Shown here piece after piece: positions 1 to 10,141 of a stretch of 38,333 nucleotides of DNA. Below the pieces are notes generated by a model, which saw only the letters and a list, made by a program, of their open reading frames with translations, was not told where the DNA came from and ran no database searches. How positions within the stretch are numbered: the stretch's first letter is position 1; each line of letters starts with the position of its first letter. Made by a program: the position numbers and the translations under genes. This DNA is from an uncultured Thalassotalea sp. GTDB taxonomy: Bacteria; Pseudomonadota; Gammaproteobacteria; Enterobacterales; Alteromonadaceae. The DNA is taken from positions 1 through 38,333 of the forward strand of contig CALJHL010000065.1 in NCBI GenBank assembly GCA_938075435.1. The letters run 5' to 3'.

Positions 1-102
1 AACGTGAGTAATAACAACATCATAGTAAAAATGGCTACCATGGTGTTTTTAAAAGGCGAGCGGCTAAATACGGTCATGCAACATCCTTGTTTTATTATTT
101 TT

Positions 103-133
103 ATGTGACAATAGTTGTATAACTATTGCACAT
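103..133. repeat. Imperfect inverted repeat ATGTG-A-CAATAGTT-GTAT-AACTATTG-CACAT (operator or hairpin)
   Basis: 8-bp arms CAATAGTT/AACTATTG flanked by ATGTG/CACAT, read directly from the sequence. Confidence 0.5.
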
Positions 134-242
134 AAACACAAAAACACTCAATAGTATAGTTGGAAACCCTTCCAGTACCACGACCATCTTTAATTCGTTT
201 GATAATTTACTTTTCAGTTAGAACGTACTTTGACTTTTCCAT

Positions 243-272
243 AAAAAAATCCGGTTAACTTTAACCGGATTT
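243..272 (-). terminator. Rho-independent terminator downstream of glmS
   Basis: AAATCCGGTTA-ACTT-TAACCGGATTT, 11-bp perfect stem; followed by a T-run on the minus strand. Confidence 0.8.
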
Positions 273-274
273 AA

Positions 275-310
275 AAAGTTTTCAACTTTAATGTGTAAGT
301 TGAAAACTTT
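275..310. repeat. Perfect 14-bp inverted repeat (second hairpin between glmS and its terminator)
   Basis: AAAGTTTTCAACTT-TAATGTGT-AAGTTGAAAACTTT. Confidence 0.7.
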
Positions 311-369
311 ATTGTTTAGTTCTAATCTTTATTGTCTACCGACAAAAACCGCATTTACGGTTTAGGTAA

Positions 370-2217
370 TTACTCAACCGTTACCGATTTTGCCAAGTTG
401 CGTGGTTGGTCAACATCGGTACCCTTAATAATTGCCACGTAATAGGACAATAATTGTAATGGTAGGGTGTAAACAATTGGTGCAATTACATCATCACAAT
501 GCGGCACATTGATAACCTTCATGGTGTCGTCACTGTCAAAGTGGGCGTCAACATCGGCAAATACATACATTAAGCCACCACGGGCGCGTACTTCTTCAAC
601 GTTAGACTTTAACTTCTCAATTAAATCGTTGCGCGGCGCGACTACGATCACCGGCATATCGGCATCAATTAATGCTAATGGGCCATGTTTTAATTCACCG
701 GCGGCATAAGCTTCAGCATGAATATAAGAAATTTCTTTTAGTTTTAAAGCGCCTTCCATTGCAATGGGATATTGATCGCCGCGGCCTAAAAATAACGAAT
801 GGTGCTTGTCGGCAAAATCTTCGGCTAATGCTTCAATGTCAGGTGCTAGGGTTAATACTTCTTCTAGTTTACTTGGCAAACTCATTAATGACGCAATGAT
901 TGATTCTTGTTCGGCTTCAGTCATGGCTTTATGTTGACCAATCGCTAGAGTCATCATCATTAATCCGACTAATTGAGTCGTGAAGGCTTTAGTTGAAGCC
1001 ACGCCAATTTCAACACCGGCTTTGGTCATAAAGGCTAAGTCTGACTCGCGCACTAATGATGAGCCGGGTACATTACAAATACTTAAACTGGCACTGTAGC
1101 CTATCTCTTTGGCTAAACGCAGCGCCGCCAAGGTATCGGCGGTTTCACCAGATTGTGAAATGGTAACAATGAGTGAATTTTTAGGCACAAATGATTTGCG
1201 GTATCTAAATTCACTGGCAATTTCAATGTTACAACTCACTCCAGCGTGTTGCTCTAACCAATAACGAGCCACCATACCAGAGTGATAACTAGTACCACAG
1301 GCGATTATTTGCACGTGTTCGATATTTTTAAAGATATCATCGGCGCAAACGCCTTTATCGCTTGTACCAAACGCGTCGCTGCTGATTTTACCATCACTAA
1401 AGCGACCTTCTAACGTGTTGCGAATCGCAGTAGGTTGCTCATAGGTTTCTTTTAACATGAAGTGGCGATATTCACCTTTATCGCCGGCATCATGGCTAGC
1501 TTGTGCTTCGCTTATTTCACGTTCGACGCTATTGCCGTCGGTATCAAAGATGTTAACTTCATGGCGAGTGATTTCGGCGACATCACCTTCTTCTAAAAAG
1601 GCAAAACGACGAGTTACTGGCAATAAAGCCATCATGTCAGAGGCTAAAAAGTTTTCGCCTAAACCGTAGCCAATAACTAATGGGCTACCTGAACGGGCGA
1701 CTACAACTCGATCTTTATCACGGCTATCCATAATAACGGTGCCGAAAGCTCCTTCAAATTGCTTGGTTGATTTTTGCACTGCTGCTAATAAAGTGTCGCA
1801 GGTTTTTAGCTCGTGGTGGACTAAGTGAGCAATTACTTCGGTATCGGTTTGTGAAGTAAAAACATAACCAAGATCTTGCAAACGAGTGCGCAGTAGCTGA
1901 TGATTCTCAATGATGCCGTTATGGACAACGGTGATGTAGTCACTCGATATGTGCGGGTGAGCATTCGCTTCGCTAGGTACGCCATGCGTAGCCCAACGAG
2001 TGTGGGCAATACCAGTGCCGCCAGGTAATGGTTGCTCGGTTAACGCGTTTGCAAGCTCTTGCACTTTTCCTAAACGACGCAGGCGTTGTAACTGGTTGTC
2101 ATTGCTAATAATGGCAACACCAGCCGAATCATAACCACGGTACTCAAGGCGTTTTAAGCCCTCTATTAAAATATCTGCTACATCACGTTGTGCTACTGCA
2201 CCAACTATTCCGCACAT
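370..2217 (-). CDS. glmS: Glutamine--fructose-6-phosphate aminotransferase (isomerizing)
   Basis: 615 aa; N-terminal [13 protein letters not shown] class II glutaminase motif; SIS domains ([14 protein letters not shown]); C-terminal [11 protein letters not shown]. Confidence 0.98.
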   Translation of the reverse strand: MCGIVGAVAQRDVADILIEGLKRLEYRGYDSAGVAIISNDNQLQRLRRLGKVQELANALTEQPLPGGTGIAHTRWATHGVPSEANAHPHISSDYITVVHNGIIENHQLLRTRLQDLGYVFTSQTDTEVIAHLVHHELKTCDTLLAAVQKSTKQFEGAFGTVIMDSRDKDRVVVARSGSPLVIGYGLGENFLASDMMALLPVTRRFAFLEEGDVAEITRHEVNIFDTDGNSVEREISEAQASHDAGDKGEYRHFMLKETYEQPTAIRNTLEGRFSDGKISSDAFGTSDKGVCADDIFKNIEHVQIIACGTSYHSGMVARYWLEQHAGVSCNIEIASEFRYRKSFVPKNSLIVTISQSGETADTLAALRLAKEIGYSASLSICNVPGSSLVRESDLAFMTKAGVEIGVASTKAFTTQLVGLMMMTLAIGQHKAMTEAEQESIIASLMSLPSKLEEVLTLAPDIEALAEDFADKHHSLFLGRGDQYPIAMEGALKLKEISYIHAEAYAAGELKHGPLALIDADMPVIVVAPRNDLIEKLKSNVEEVRARGGLMYVFADVDAHFDSDDTMKVINVPHCDDVIAPIVYTLPLQLLSYYVAIIKGTDVDQPRNLAKSVTVE

Positions 2218-2236
2218 AATAAAAACCTTGTTAAAT

Positions 2237-3010
2237 TTATTGATCTATTTGAGCACAAATTAATGTAATGCCCAATTGAGTAATTTTGTTTTGTAATTCA
2301 ACCGATAAATTATTATCGGTAATTAGTGTATCTATTGCCAGCCAGGGCAATTCTAAATTTGGAATTCGCCGGCCAATTTTATCCGATTCCACCACGACTA
2401 TTACTTCGCGAGCAACTTCGCTCATTACTTGCGACAAGCCGATTAATTCATTAAAGGTGGTGGTGCCGCGGTCTATATCTATGCCATCAGCGCCAATAAA
2501 CAGTTGATCGAAGTCATACGATCTTAAAACTAACTCGGCTATTTTACCTTGAAAAGCTTCTGAACTCGCATCCCAGGTGCCACCGGTCATTAGTATGGTG
2601 GGTTCGTTTTCCAACTCATGTAAGTTATTGGCAATAGATAAGGAATTGGTCATGACCACTAAGCCTTTCTTTTGGCTTAATTGCGGTACAATGGCTGCCG
2701 TTGTTCGGCCACTATCAATAATTATACGATTATGATCGCGAACATGACGGCCTGCTTCTTTGGCTATCGCCAACTTTTGCAACGAAACTTTTTCGGCTTG
2801 GTTGGTATTAATAATTTCTTTCGGTAATGGAATTGCACCTCCATAACGACGTAATAATAGGCCACTTTTTTCCAGTGCCGCTAAATCTTTACGTATGGTA
2901 ACTTCCGAGGTCGAAAATTGCGTCGACAAGCTGTCTACGCTCACTTCACCTTGGTCAGTTAATTGACTCAAAATGGTATGACGGCGCTGTTGAGTATTAC
3001 GTTTTGACAT
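2237..3010 (-). CDS. DeoR/GlpR-family transcriptional regulator
   Basis: 257 aa; N-terminal HTH ([51 protein letters not shown]) plus DeoR C-terminal sensor domain. Confidence 0.93.
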   Translation of the reverse strand: MSKRNTQQRRHTILSQLTDQGEVSVDSLSTQFSTSEVTIRKDLAALEKSGLLLRRYGGAIPLPKEIINTNQAEKVSLQKLAIAKEAGRHVRDHNRIIIDSGRTTAAIVPQLSQKKGLVVMTNSLSIANNLHELENEPTILMTGGTWDASSEAFQGKIAELVLRSYDFDQLFIGADGIDIDRGTTTFNELIGLSQVMSEVAREVIVVVESDKIGRRIPNLELPWLAIDTLITDNNLSVELQNKITQLGITLICAQIDQ

Positions 3011-3189
3011 AAGTTTCGTTGTAAGTTAGCTAAGTTTCGTTTCGAAAGAAATGGGATTAAAGCAAAACTTGCCGCTAAATGCAAATTCTAATCGATAAAA
3101 TTTTGCCTAACTGGTGTTAAAATGATAAATTAGCACTACTGCAAATTTGTATATACAACTTGCTATTAACTAGGATCTACCTGAAAATT

Positions 3190-3981
3190 ATGACCGAGCC
3201 AACTTATACCCTACATAAAGGTAAAATTCCGTTACTGATCAGCATGCCTCATAATGGCGAAGAAATTCCTGCTGATATAAAGGCAATGATGACTGCCTCC
3301 GGGTTAGCGGTGAAAGACACCGATTGGTATATGGATCGCCTGTATGACTTTGCCCGCGAATTAGGAGCCTACATATTAATACCGCGCTATAGTCGTTTTG
3401 TTATTGATCTAAATCGTGACCCCGCAGGGATTAATTTATATCCAGGTGAAAATACCACCGAATTGTGCCCAACCACGAGTTTTGATAGCCAACCGTTATA
3501 CCTAGCCGGACAATTACCCGATGGCGAAGAAAACCAGCGCCGGGTAGCACTTTATTGGCAACCGTATCATCAAGCAATTGTTGACACCTTAGCAGAGCTA
3601 AAGCAACAATTTGGCAAAGCGGTGTTATTAGAAGCGCATTCCATTGCATCCGTGGTGCCGCGATTTTTTGCCGGGCAATTACCCGATTTTAATTTTGGTA
3701 CTAACAATGGTTCGAGTTGTGCAACAGGGCTAATTAATGCGGTTGCAGCTTTAGACTATGGCCCCTATTCAAAAGTAATTAATGGCCGTTTTAAAGGCGG
3801 TTATATCACCCGTGCTTATGCCGATGTAGACAATAATATTCATACCCTACAACTAGAATTGTCACAAGCAACCTACTTAAATGAAGATACCCTTAGCTAT
3901 AATGCTGACAAAGCTCAGCAAGTGAAACCTAAATTACAGCAATTAGTGCAAGCCATGATTGAATTTGCCTTGCATAAGTAA
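3190..3981 (+). CDS. hutG: N-formylglutamate deformylase
   Basis: FGase family sequence (PLLISMPHNGEEIP, DLNRDP, LLEAHSIASVVPRFF); ATG at 3190 preferred over 3160 because homology-like sequence begins at MTEPTYTLHKG. Confidence 0.9.
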   Translation: MTEPTYTLHKGKIPLLISMPHNGEEIPADIKAMMTASGLAVKDTDWYMDRLYDFARELGAYILIPRYSRFVIDLNRDPAGINLYPGENTTELCPTTSFDSQPLYLAGQLPDGEENQRRVALYWQPYHQAIVDTLAELKQQFGKAVLLEAHSIASVVPRFFAGQLPDFNFGTNNGSSCATGLINAVAALDYGPYSKVINGRFKGGYITRAYADVDNNIHTLQLELSQATYLNEDTLSYNADKAQQVKPKLQQLVQAMIEFALHK

Positions 3982-4024
3982 CCTAAGTAGATAAATAAGC
4001 TAACCACAAAAGTAAGATAAACCT

Positions 4025-5398
4025 ATGATGAAACTATTCGCCGAAAACATATTACTTGCCGATGGCTGGCAACAAAACATCACCTTGCATATTGAGCAAG
4101 GCGTTATTGTCAATATTACTGAAGGTCAGGATAACGATGCCTACATAGCCGATGGAGCGGTGATCCCAGGAATGATTAATTGTCATTCGCATGCCTTTCA
4201 GCGCGGTTTCGCCGGCTTTTCCGAACAAGGTAGCGAAAGCCAAGACAGTTTTTGGACTTGGCGCAAGATCATGTATCAATTTTTGGATAATATCTCTAGC
4301 TCGCAAGCCGAAATTATTGCCCAACAATTGTATATAGAAATGCTTAAAGCCGGTTATACCCGAGTGGCTGAATTCCATTATTTACATCATGATAAAGATG
4401 GCGAAAATCACTCAAGCTTGGCGACTATGGCACAGGCCATTTTTACCGCTGCCAAAACGTCTGGTATCGGCTTGACCTTGTTACCGGTAATGTATCGTTT
4501 TAGTGGCTTTGGTAATCAATCAGCAACGACCGGGCAAAAGCGCTTTATTAACTCCATTGCCCAGTTCAACCAATTGGTAAGTGATTGTTTTGCTATTGCC
4601 GAAAATCAAGATAATTGTAACCTTGGTATTGCGCCGCATTCGTTGCGAGCCGTAGATAAAGAATCGTTACTCTCGGCAGTAAAGCATGTCCGCAGTTTAG
4701 ACGCCAAAGCACCAATCCATATTCATATTAGTGAACAACAAAAAGAAGTGGATGACTGTTTACAGCATTGCGGTAAACGCCCGGTGCAATGGCTGCTTGA
4801 TAATGCTGAATTAGATCAAAACTGGTGTTTAATCCATGCAACCCATATTGATAAAAGTGAAGTGGCAGGCATTATAAAATCGCAAGCAGTAGCGGGTATT
4901 TGTCCAACGACAGAAGCTAATCTGGGTGATGGTATTTTTCCAACCACAGAATTTATGGCGCAAGGCGGTCAGGTAGCAATTGGTTCAGACAGCCATATTA
5001 GTGTGTCAGCCATTGAAGAATTACGATTACTTGAGTACGCGCAGCGCTTACAAAAACAGCAAAGAGCTATTTTGGCTGATGGTAAAACCCCATCAGTTGG
5101 GCAAAACCTTTGGCAGCATAGTGCTCGTGCTGGCGCGTTAACAACCAACAGCAATACCGGTGAGCTAATGGTAGGGAAGCAAGCAGATTTATTGGTATTA
5201 GACCCCCAACAAACGCGTTTATTTGCCAATAATAATAAATTTATGCTCGACAGTATGATTTTCGCTAGCCAACAAAATCCAATTAAGGACGTGATGGTAA
5301 ATGGTCATTGGGTTGTTGTCGCGGGACAGCATCAACAGCAAACTATGGCGGCAGATGAGTTTGCTGAGGTGTTGCAGCAGTTGGGTGGCAATCAATAA
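4025..5398 (+). CDS. hutF: Formimidoylglutamate deiminase
   Basis: 457 aa amidohydrolase; INCHSHAFQRGFAG metal site, HIHISEQQKEVDDC, GSDSHISVSAIEELRLLEYAQRL typical of HutF. Confidence 0.93.
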   Translation: MMKLFAENILLADGWQQNITLHIEQGVIVNITEGQDNDAYIADGAVIPGMINCHSHAFQRGFAGFSEQGSESQDSFWTWRKIMYQFLDNISSSQAEIIAQQLYIEMLKAGYTRVAEFHYLHHDKDGENHSSLATMAQAIFTAAKTSGIGLTLLPVMYRFSGFGNQSATTGQKRFINSIAQFNQLVSDCFAIAENQDNCNLGIAPHSLRAVDKESLLSAVKHVRSLDAKAPIHIHISEQQKEVDDCLQHCGKRPVQWLLDNAELDQNWCLIHATHIDKSEVAGIIKSQAVAGICPTTEANLGDGIFPTTEFMAQGGQVAIGSDSHISVSAIEELRLLEYAQRLQKQQRAILADGKTPSVGQNLWQHSARAGALTTNSNTGELMVGKQADLLVLDPQQTRLFANNNKFMLDSMIFASQQNPIKDVMVNGHWVVVAGQHQQQTMAADEFAEVLQQLGGNQ

Positions 5399-5434
5399 CA
5401 ACTCGACGATTGTTATTGTCTTATCTGCGAATAA

Positions 5435-5459
5435 TTCCAGTGATGTTTAGTCACTGGAA
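5435..5459. terminator. Hairpin between convergent genes, possible bidirectional terminator
   Basis: TTCCAGTGA-TGTTTAG-TCACTGGAA; weak U-tract. Confidence 0.4.
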
Positions 5460-5494
5460 AATTTAGTCGTTAGCAGGCTTAATCGCGAATACGC

Positions 5495-5848
5495 TTACAA
5501 TATTCGGTACTGTTCTAGTTTATTACAAACCAAAATGAGATGGTCGCGTCGTAAGCGAATATTGTCTTTAGTAACTTCGCAGTATTCTTTATGAAAAGCG
5601 CGTAAGTTATCTCGAGACTCTGCTAATTGCTCAACATAAGCGACTTCTTTTTTGGAAAACGTCTTAAAATCTTGCTGTAAACCAGAGATCAGTTTAGTTG
5701 GGCTAACTCGAGCTTTGGTATCGGCGATATCAGAAAATTTTGTTTTAGCCTGTTGCTTGGTCTTGTCATACCATGCATTCAATTCTTCATTTGGGTAAAA
5801 ATGTAAATATACGGCGATGGCAACAATTATGATTAATAATTTCTTCAT
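5495..5848 (-). CDS. Hypothetical small protein with N-terminal membrane anchor/signal
   Basis: 117 aa ORF, MKKLLIIIVAIAVYLHFYP hydrophobic N-terminus; fits the intergenic space. Confidence 0.65.
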   Translation of the reverse strand: MKKLLIIIVAIAVYLHFYPNEELNAWYDKTKQQAKTKFSDIADTKARVSPTKLISGLQQDFKTFSKKEVAYVEQLAESRDNLRAFHKEYCEVTKDNIRLRRDHLILVCNKLEQYRIL

Positions 5849-6020
5849 AAAGACCTTTTATTAAGTGCATTTGCTATAAGTGATAAGTTAATCATAACCA
5901 ATTTCTTACAAATTATTCATTTATTTCACAAAACTTAATGCAAATCATATTTTTACTGGCGTATATAGGTATAATTACCGTGTTCATATTCTTTATGTAG
6001 CTAACGTTAGGAAAGTAACA

Positions 6021-7463
6021 ATGGCAGTCGACCAGGAAAAACCTCAGCACACCCAAACCATCCCGGTTAAAAATATTAAAGTCCACCAACCGAAAGATAC
6101 TGGTGTCGAACACTATAAGCCTCGTGATCAAATTTACGTACGTAAAGTAAAGGGTTACTTTCAAAACATCCGTCGTAAGATGAATTTCGTTTTCTTAGCT
6201 GCTTTCGCGTTATTGCCTTGGTTACAATTTAATGGTCAGCAAGCGATTTTATTTGATTTGTCTGAACAGCGTTTTAATATTTTTGGCTTAACTCTATGGC
6301 CACAAGATCTGACGTTATTGGCGTGGATGTTTATTATTGGCGCATTTTTACTGTTTTTTGTGACTACGTTTCTTGGCCGGGTGTGGTGTGGTTATTTATG
6401 CCCGCAAACAGTATGGACGTTTATCTTTATTTGGTTTGAAGAAAAATTGGAAGGTAGTGCAAATCAACGCAAAAGACTCGACCAACAAAAACTAGATTTC
6501 AATAAATTTTGGCGAAAAGCGGCTAAACACAGTTGTTGGATGTTTTTCTCCATTTTAACGGCATTAACCTTTGTTGGCTACTTTGTACCCATGCAAGAAC
6601 TGACCCTAGATTTCTTTAGTTTTAATGCGTCTATTGCCGCAACAGCCTGGATACTTTTCTTTGCGTTTTGTACCTACGGCAATGCTGGTTGGATGCGAGA
6701 AATTATGTGTTTGCATATGTGTCCATATGCACGTTTTCAATCGGCAATGTTTGACCAAGACACCCTCACCGTGTCGTATGATACGGCTCGTGGTGAAAAT
6801 AGGGGGCGCCGCGCCCGTAAAGCCGATCCAGTTGAATTAGGACTTGGCGATTGTATTGATTGTAGCTTGTGTGTGCAAGTGTGTCCTACCGGTATTGATA
6901 TTCGTAACGGCTTACAATATGAGTGCATTAATTGTGGCGCCTGTGCCGATGCCTGTGACGATGTCATGGATAAAATGGGTTATCGCAAAGGCTTAATCCG
7001 TTATACCACCGAAACCGCATTAGAAGGGCGAAAGGTTCATATTTTAAGGCCAAAACTATTTGTCTATGCGTTGGTATTGCTGGTTATGACTGGGTTTTTC
7101 GTCGCCGATATTGCGACTCGAGTACCGTTGCAGTTAGATATTATTCGTGACCGAAATACCCTCGCTCGCGAAAATATAGATGGCTTGGTTGAAAACGTTT
7201 ATACCTTAAAAATACTGAATAAGTCCCAATTTAAAAGCCGCTATAAAATCCATCTTGAAGGCTTAAATGGTTATATTTGGCAAGGTGAGCAAGAAATAAC
7301 GGTTGCTGGCGCTGATATAGCGACCTTGGCAATCAGTATTGCCATAGATCCATACGAACTTGAGGCATATATGACAGATGTTGCCTTTGTTATTCAACAA
7401 GTAGAGCCAAAGGATAGCGCCGTGATTTTAAAACAAAGCAGTGTCTTTTTTAATAAACGCTAA
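6021..7463 (+). CDS. ccoG: Cytochrome c oxidase accessory protein CcoG (FixG/RdxA family)
   Basis: 480 aa; RVWCGYLCPQTVWTFIF, two ferredoxin clusters CIDCSLCVQVCPTGIDIRNGLQYECINCGACADACD, FixG C-terminal domain. Confidence 0.96.
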   Translation: MAVDQEKPQHTQTIPVKNIKVHQPKDTGVEHYKPRDQIYVRKVKGYFQNIRRKMNFVFLAAFALLPWLQFNGQQAILFDLSEQRFNIFGLTLWPQDLTLLAWMFIIGAFLLFFVTTFLGRVWCGYLCPQTVWTFIFIWFEEKLEGSANQRKRLDQQKLDFNKFWRKAAKHSCWMFFSILTALTFVGYFVPMQELTLDFFSFNASIAATAWILFFAFCTYGNAGWMREIMCLHMCPYARFQSAMFDQDTLTVSYDTARGENRGRRARKADPVELGLGDCIDCSLCVQVCPTGIDIRNGLQYECINCGACADACDDVMDKMGYRKGLIRYTTETALEGRKVHILRPKLFVYALVLLVMTGFFVADIATRVPLQLDIIRDRNTLARENIDGLVENVYTLKILNKSQFKSRYKIHLEGLNGYIWQGEQEITVAGADIATLAISIAIDPYELEAYMTDVAFVIQQVEPKDSAVILKQSSVFFNKR

Positions 7464-8443
7464 TGACCGACTTTAGCTTCGCGAGTTTATCGCCAGAAAC
7501 AATTATTGATGGTTTAGAGAGTGTCGGTTTTTCAGTGGCTAGTGGTTTATTGGCTTTGAACAGTTATGAAAACCGTGTTTATCAATTTCATGATGATGAC
7601 ATGCAAAAATTTGTCACTAAGTTTTATCGACCCAACCGTTGGTCTTTGCCGCAAATTCAAGAAGAGCATGACTTTGCCCTTGAATTAGAAGCAGAAGAAC
7701 TACCTTTAGTGGCACCCCTTGTTCGAGATGGACAAAGCCTGTTTCATTTTAAGGGTTTTTGTTTTGCGGTATTCCCTTGCCGTGGCGGAAGAACTTTTGA
7801 GGTGGATAATCTTGACCATTTGGAATGGATGGGACGCTTTATTGGTCGTATTCATGCTGTGGCGGCGAAAAAACCATTTATTCATCGGCCAGTCATCAGT
7901 TGTGACGAAAGTTTGCATCAAGCACGAGATATTTTAATCAACACCCCGGATACGGTAACTAAAGGCTTACAACTGCCATTTTTCACCGTGCTTGATCAGG
8001 TGATAGAATTGACTGAACAACAGTATAAACCACAAAAGTTAATGCGCTTACACGGCGACTGTCATGCTGGCAATATTCTTTGGACCGATGCTGGACCACA
8101 CTTTGTTGATTTAGATGATTGTCGCACTGGTCCGGCGGTGCAAGACCTGTGGATGATGCTTTGCGGTGACCGCCAACAAATGTTGTTACAATTAGATACA
8201 CTATTAATGGGCTATGAAGACTTTTTTTCATTTGAACATAGTGAACTAAGACTGATAGAATCATTGCGGTCGATGAGATTAATTAACTATATGGCTTGGT
8301 TAACAAAGCGCTGGCAAGACCCGGCCTTCCCGAGAAACTTTCCGTGGTTTAATACCGAGAAGTATTGGGAGCAGCAAATATTAATATTGAAAGAGCAGTT
8401 TGCAATCTTACAAGAGCCTGCGTTAAGCTTAACGCCGCAATAA
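7463..8443 (+). CDS. srkA: Stress response serine/threonine protein kinase SrkA (YihE/RdoA)
   Basis: 326 aa; RLHGDCHAGNILWTDAGPHFVDLDDCRTGPAVQDLWM; ends LQEPALSLTPQ; adjacent to dsbA, a familiar arrangement. Confidence 0.94.
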   Translation: MTDFSFASLSPETIIDGLESVGFSVASGLLALNSYENRVYQFHDDDMQKFVTKFYRPNRWSLPQIQEEHDFALELEAEELPLVAPLVRDGQSLFHFKGFCFAVFPCRGGRTFEVDNLDHLEWMGRFIGRIHAVAAKKPFIHRPVISCDESLHQARDILINTPDTVTKGLQLPFFTVLDQVIELTEQQYKPQKLMRLHGDCHAGNILWTDAGPHFVDLDDCRTGPAVQDLWMMLCGDRQQMLLQLDTLLMGYEDFFSFEHSELRLIESLRSMRLINYMAWLTKRWQDPAFPRNFPWFNTEKYWEQQILILKEQFAILQEPALSLTPQ

Positions 8444-8579
8444 CGCTGCAATTACCCAAAAATAACTCAAGAAAATGTGTGTGGTTTAATACCGAGAGAG
8501 CAGCAAATATTAATATTGAAAGAGCAATTTGCAATCATACAAGAGCCTGCGTTAAGCTTAACGCCGCAATCACCGAAAA
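8344..8579 (+). repeat. Imperfect direct tandem duplication (about 137-bp period) of the srkA 3' end
   Basis: gtggtttaataccgag...gagcagcaaatattaatattgaaagagca.tttgcaatc.tacaagagcctgcgttaagcttaacgccgcaat begins at 8344 and again at 8481. Confidence 0.9.
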
Positions 8580-8623
8580 ATAATTCACAAATAGCGTAAA
8601 AATTAGTAAGGATTTAAACACGA

Positions 8624-9259
8624 ATGAAAAAATTTATCAGCATGTTCCTAGTGGCATTGATGTTACCTTTAGCGGCCACTGCTGCAGATTATAAAGCAGG
8701 TACTCATTACAAAGTGGTAAACGAAAGCATCACAGCAAAAGCTGAAGTGCGTGAGTACTTCTCTTTTTATTGTCCACATTGTTTGAAATTTGAACCTTTC
8801 ATGAAAGACTTAGCTGCAGCATTACCTGCGGACACTACCTTTGAAAAAAACCACGTTGATTTCCTTCGTGCCGCTAGCCCACAAGTGCAATTTGAAATTA
8901 CTAAAGCACTTGTTGTTGCTATGCAGTTACCACAAAAAGAACAATTAATATCATCAATTTTTGATGCCATTCAAGTACAACGTAATCCTTTAGCGTCAAT
9001 GGCTGAACTGCGTAAAGTATTTGAAAAAAATGGTGTTGATGGCGATCAGTTTGAAAAACATATGAAAAGCTTTGGTGTAAATTCGAAAGCCAAGCAAATG
9101 AAAAAATTCCAAGATGATATGACTGCCAAAGGTGCTATTACCGGCGTACCAACAATTATTGTGAATGGTAAATATAAAGTAAATGCCGATAAATTAAGTC
9201 GTAGTGATTTTTTAAATGACTACAAAAATATAGTATTATATTTATTAACGCTTAAATAA
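8624..9259 (+). CDS. dsbA: Thiol:disulfide interchange protein DsbA
   Basis: 211 aa; signal peptide, FSFYCPHCLKFEPF (CPHC active site), GVPTIIVNGKY cis-Pro loop. Confidence 0.96.
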   Translation: MKKFISMFLVALMLPLAATAADYKAGTHYKVVNESITAKAEVREYFSFYCPHCLKFEPFMKDLAAALPADTTFEKNHVDFLRAASPQVQFEITKALVVAMQLPQKEQLISSIFDAIQVQRNPLASMAELRKVFEKNGVDGDQFEKHMKSFGVNSKAKQMKKFQDDMTAKGAITGVPTIIVNGKYKVNADKLSRSDFLNDYKNIVLYLLTLK

Positions 9260-9279
9260 TTAGATTTGAATATCGATTG

Positions 9280-9307
9280 AAGGCGCTCATAGAGCGCCTT
9301 TTTTTTA
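9280..9307 (+). terminator. Rho-independent terminator of dsbA
   Basis: AAGGCGCTC-ATA-GAGCGCCTT followed by a T-run. Confidence 0.93.
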
Positions 9308-9431
9308 TACAGGGATTGTCTCGTTTTGGAATAAGTATCCTCGACAGGCAGGGATTGCCTGAAGAGAGGGTTTATAACTAAAATTTAGATACTGCTAGCA
9401 TAGGCTTAGCGAACATTTAATTTTAATGCTC

Positions 9432-10013
9432 TTAGCTAGCAATGTCCTGGTATAGCTGGCTGGCTAATTGTTCTAACACTTTTGCTTCCGGGTGGGTATG
9501 GGCGAAGGTTCTTAAGCCATATATGCCCATCAAAAAATAGCGAGCTAAATGGTCACTGTCTTTGTCACTAGGTATGCTTTTTTCAGCAATTGCGAGGGCA
9601 AACTTTTCTGCTAATGCCTGTTGCAACATTGACAAATTGTCACTAATAATCTGTTGAATTTCGTCATCTTGCTCTGCGATTTCATTCAATGCTTTCGTCA
9701 ATAAACAAGCTTGTGAACTATCGCAACTTACACACTCAGCCACAACATTATCAAGATACGCTTTTAAATTAACTAGGGTAGGCTGCGAGCCAGAAAAAAA
9801 TTGTTCAAACTCGGTTGTTCGATCGAGGCGATATTGCTCAAGCGCCGCCAACAATAATCCGCGTTTATTTTCAAAAGCACAGTATATCGACCCCGGATGT
9901 AATCCCGTTGCCGTTTTAAGATCTTGCATACTGGTTTTAGCATAACCTTTATGCATAAAGGCGTTCATCGCCGATCTTAGTACTTTTTCTTTATTAAATT
10001 CTGCATTACGCAT
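9432..10013 (-). CDS. TetR/AcrR-family transcriptional regulator
   Basis: 193 aa; N-terminal HTH AMNAFMHKGYAKTSMQDLKTATGLHPGSIYCAFENKRGLL; divergent to the ene-reductase. Confidence 0.92.
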   Translation of the reverse strand: MRNAEFNKEKVLRSAMNAFMHKGYAKTSMQDLKTATGLHPGSIYCAFENKRGLLLAALEQYRLDRTTEFEQFFSGSQPTLVNLKAYLDNVVAECVSCDSSQACLLTKALNEIAEQDDEIQQIISDNLSMLQQALAEKFALAIAEKSIPSDKDSDHLARYFLMGIYGLRTFAHTHPEAKVLEQLASQLYQDIAS

Positions 10014-10058
10014 TATTTTTCATTCTATTTGCACTGGATTTATTGATTGTATCCAATT

Positions 10059-10126
10059 TTGAACGAACATTCAAAAATAATTCTTGAATGTTTATTCAAG
10101 AAAAGGTATCTTGAACGCATATTCAA
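10059..10126. promoter_or_regulatory. Three 16-bp near-palindromic sites, likely operator array for the divergent TetR regulator
   Basis: TTGAACGAACATTCAA (10059-10074), TTGAATGTTTATTCAA (10084-10099), TTGAACGCATATTCAA (10111-10126). Confidence 0.75.
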
Positions 10127-10141
10127 TAACGAGATGCCGAA

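Noticed and set aside
509-899. Short plus-strand ORFs opposite glmS
   Set aside because: Antisense shadows of a well-supported CDS; no recognisable protein features
4052-4378. 108-aa minus-strand ORF inside hutF
   Set aside because: Fully antisense to hutF; no family resemblance
8365-8583. 72-aa ORF spanning both copies of the srkA-end duplication
   Set aside because: Its repeated peptide (RAANINIERAICN) is an out-of-frame reading of the duplicated srkA end, not evidence of a gene
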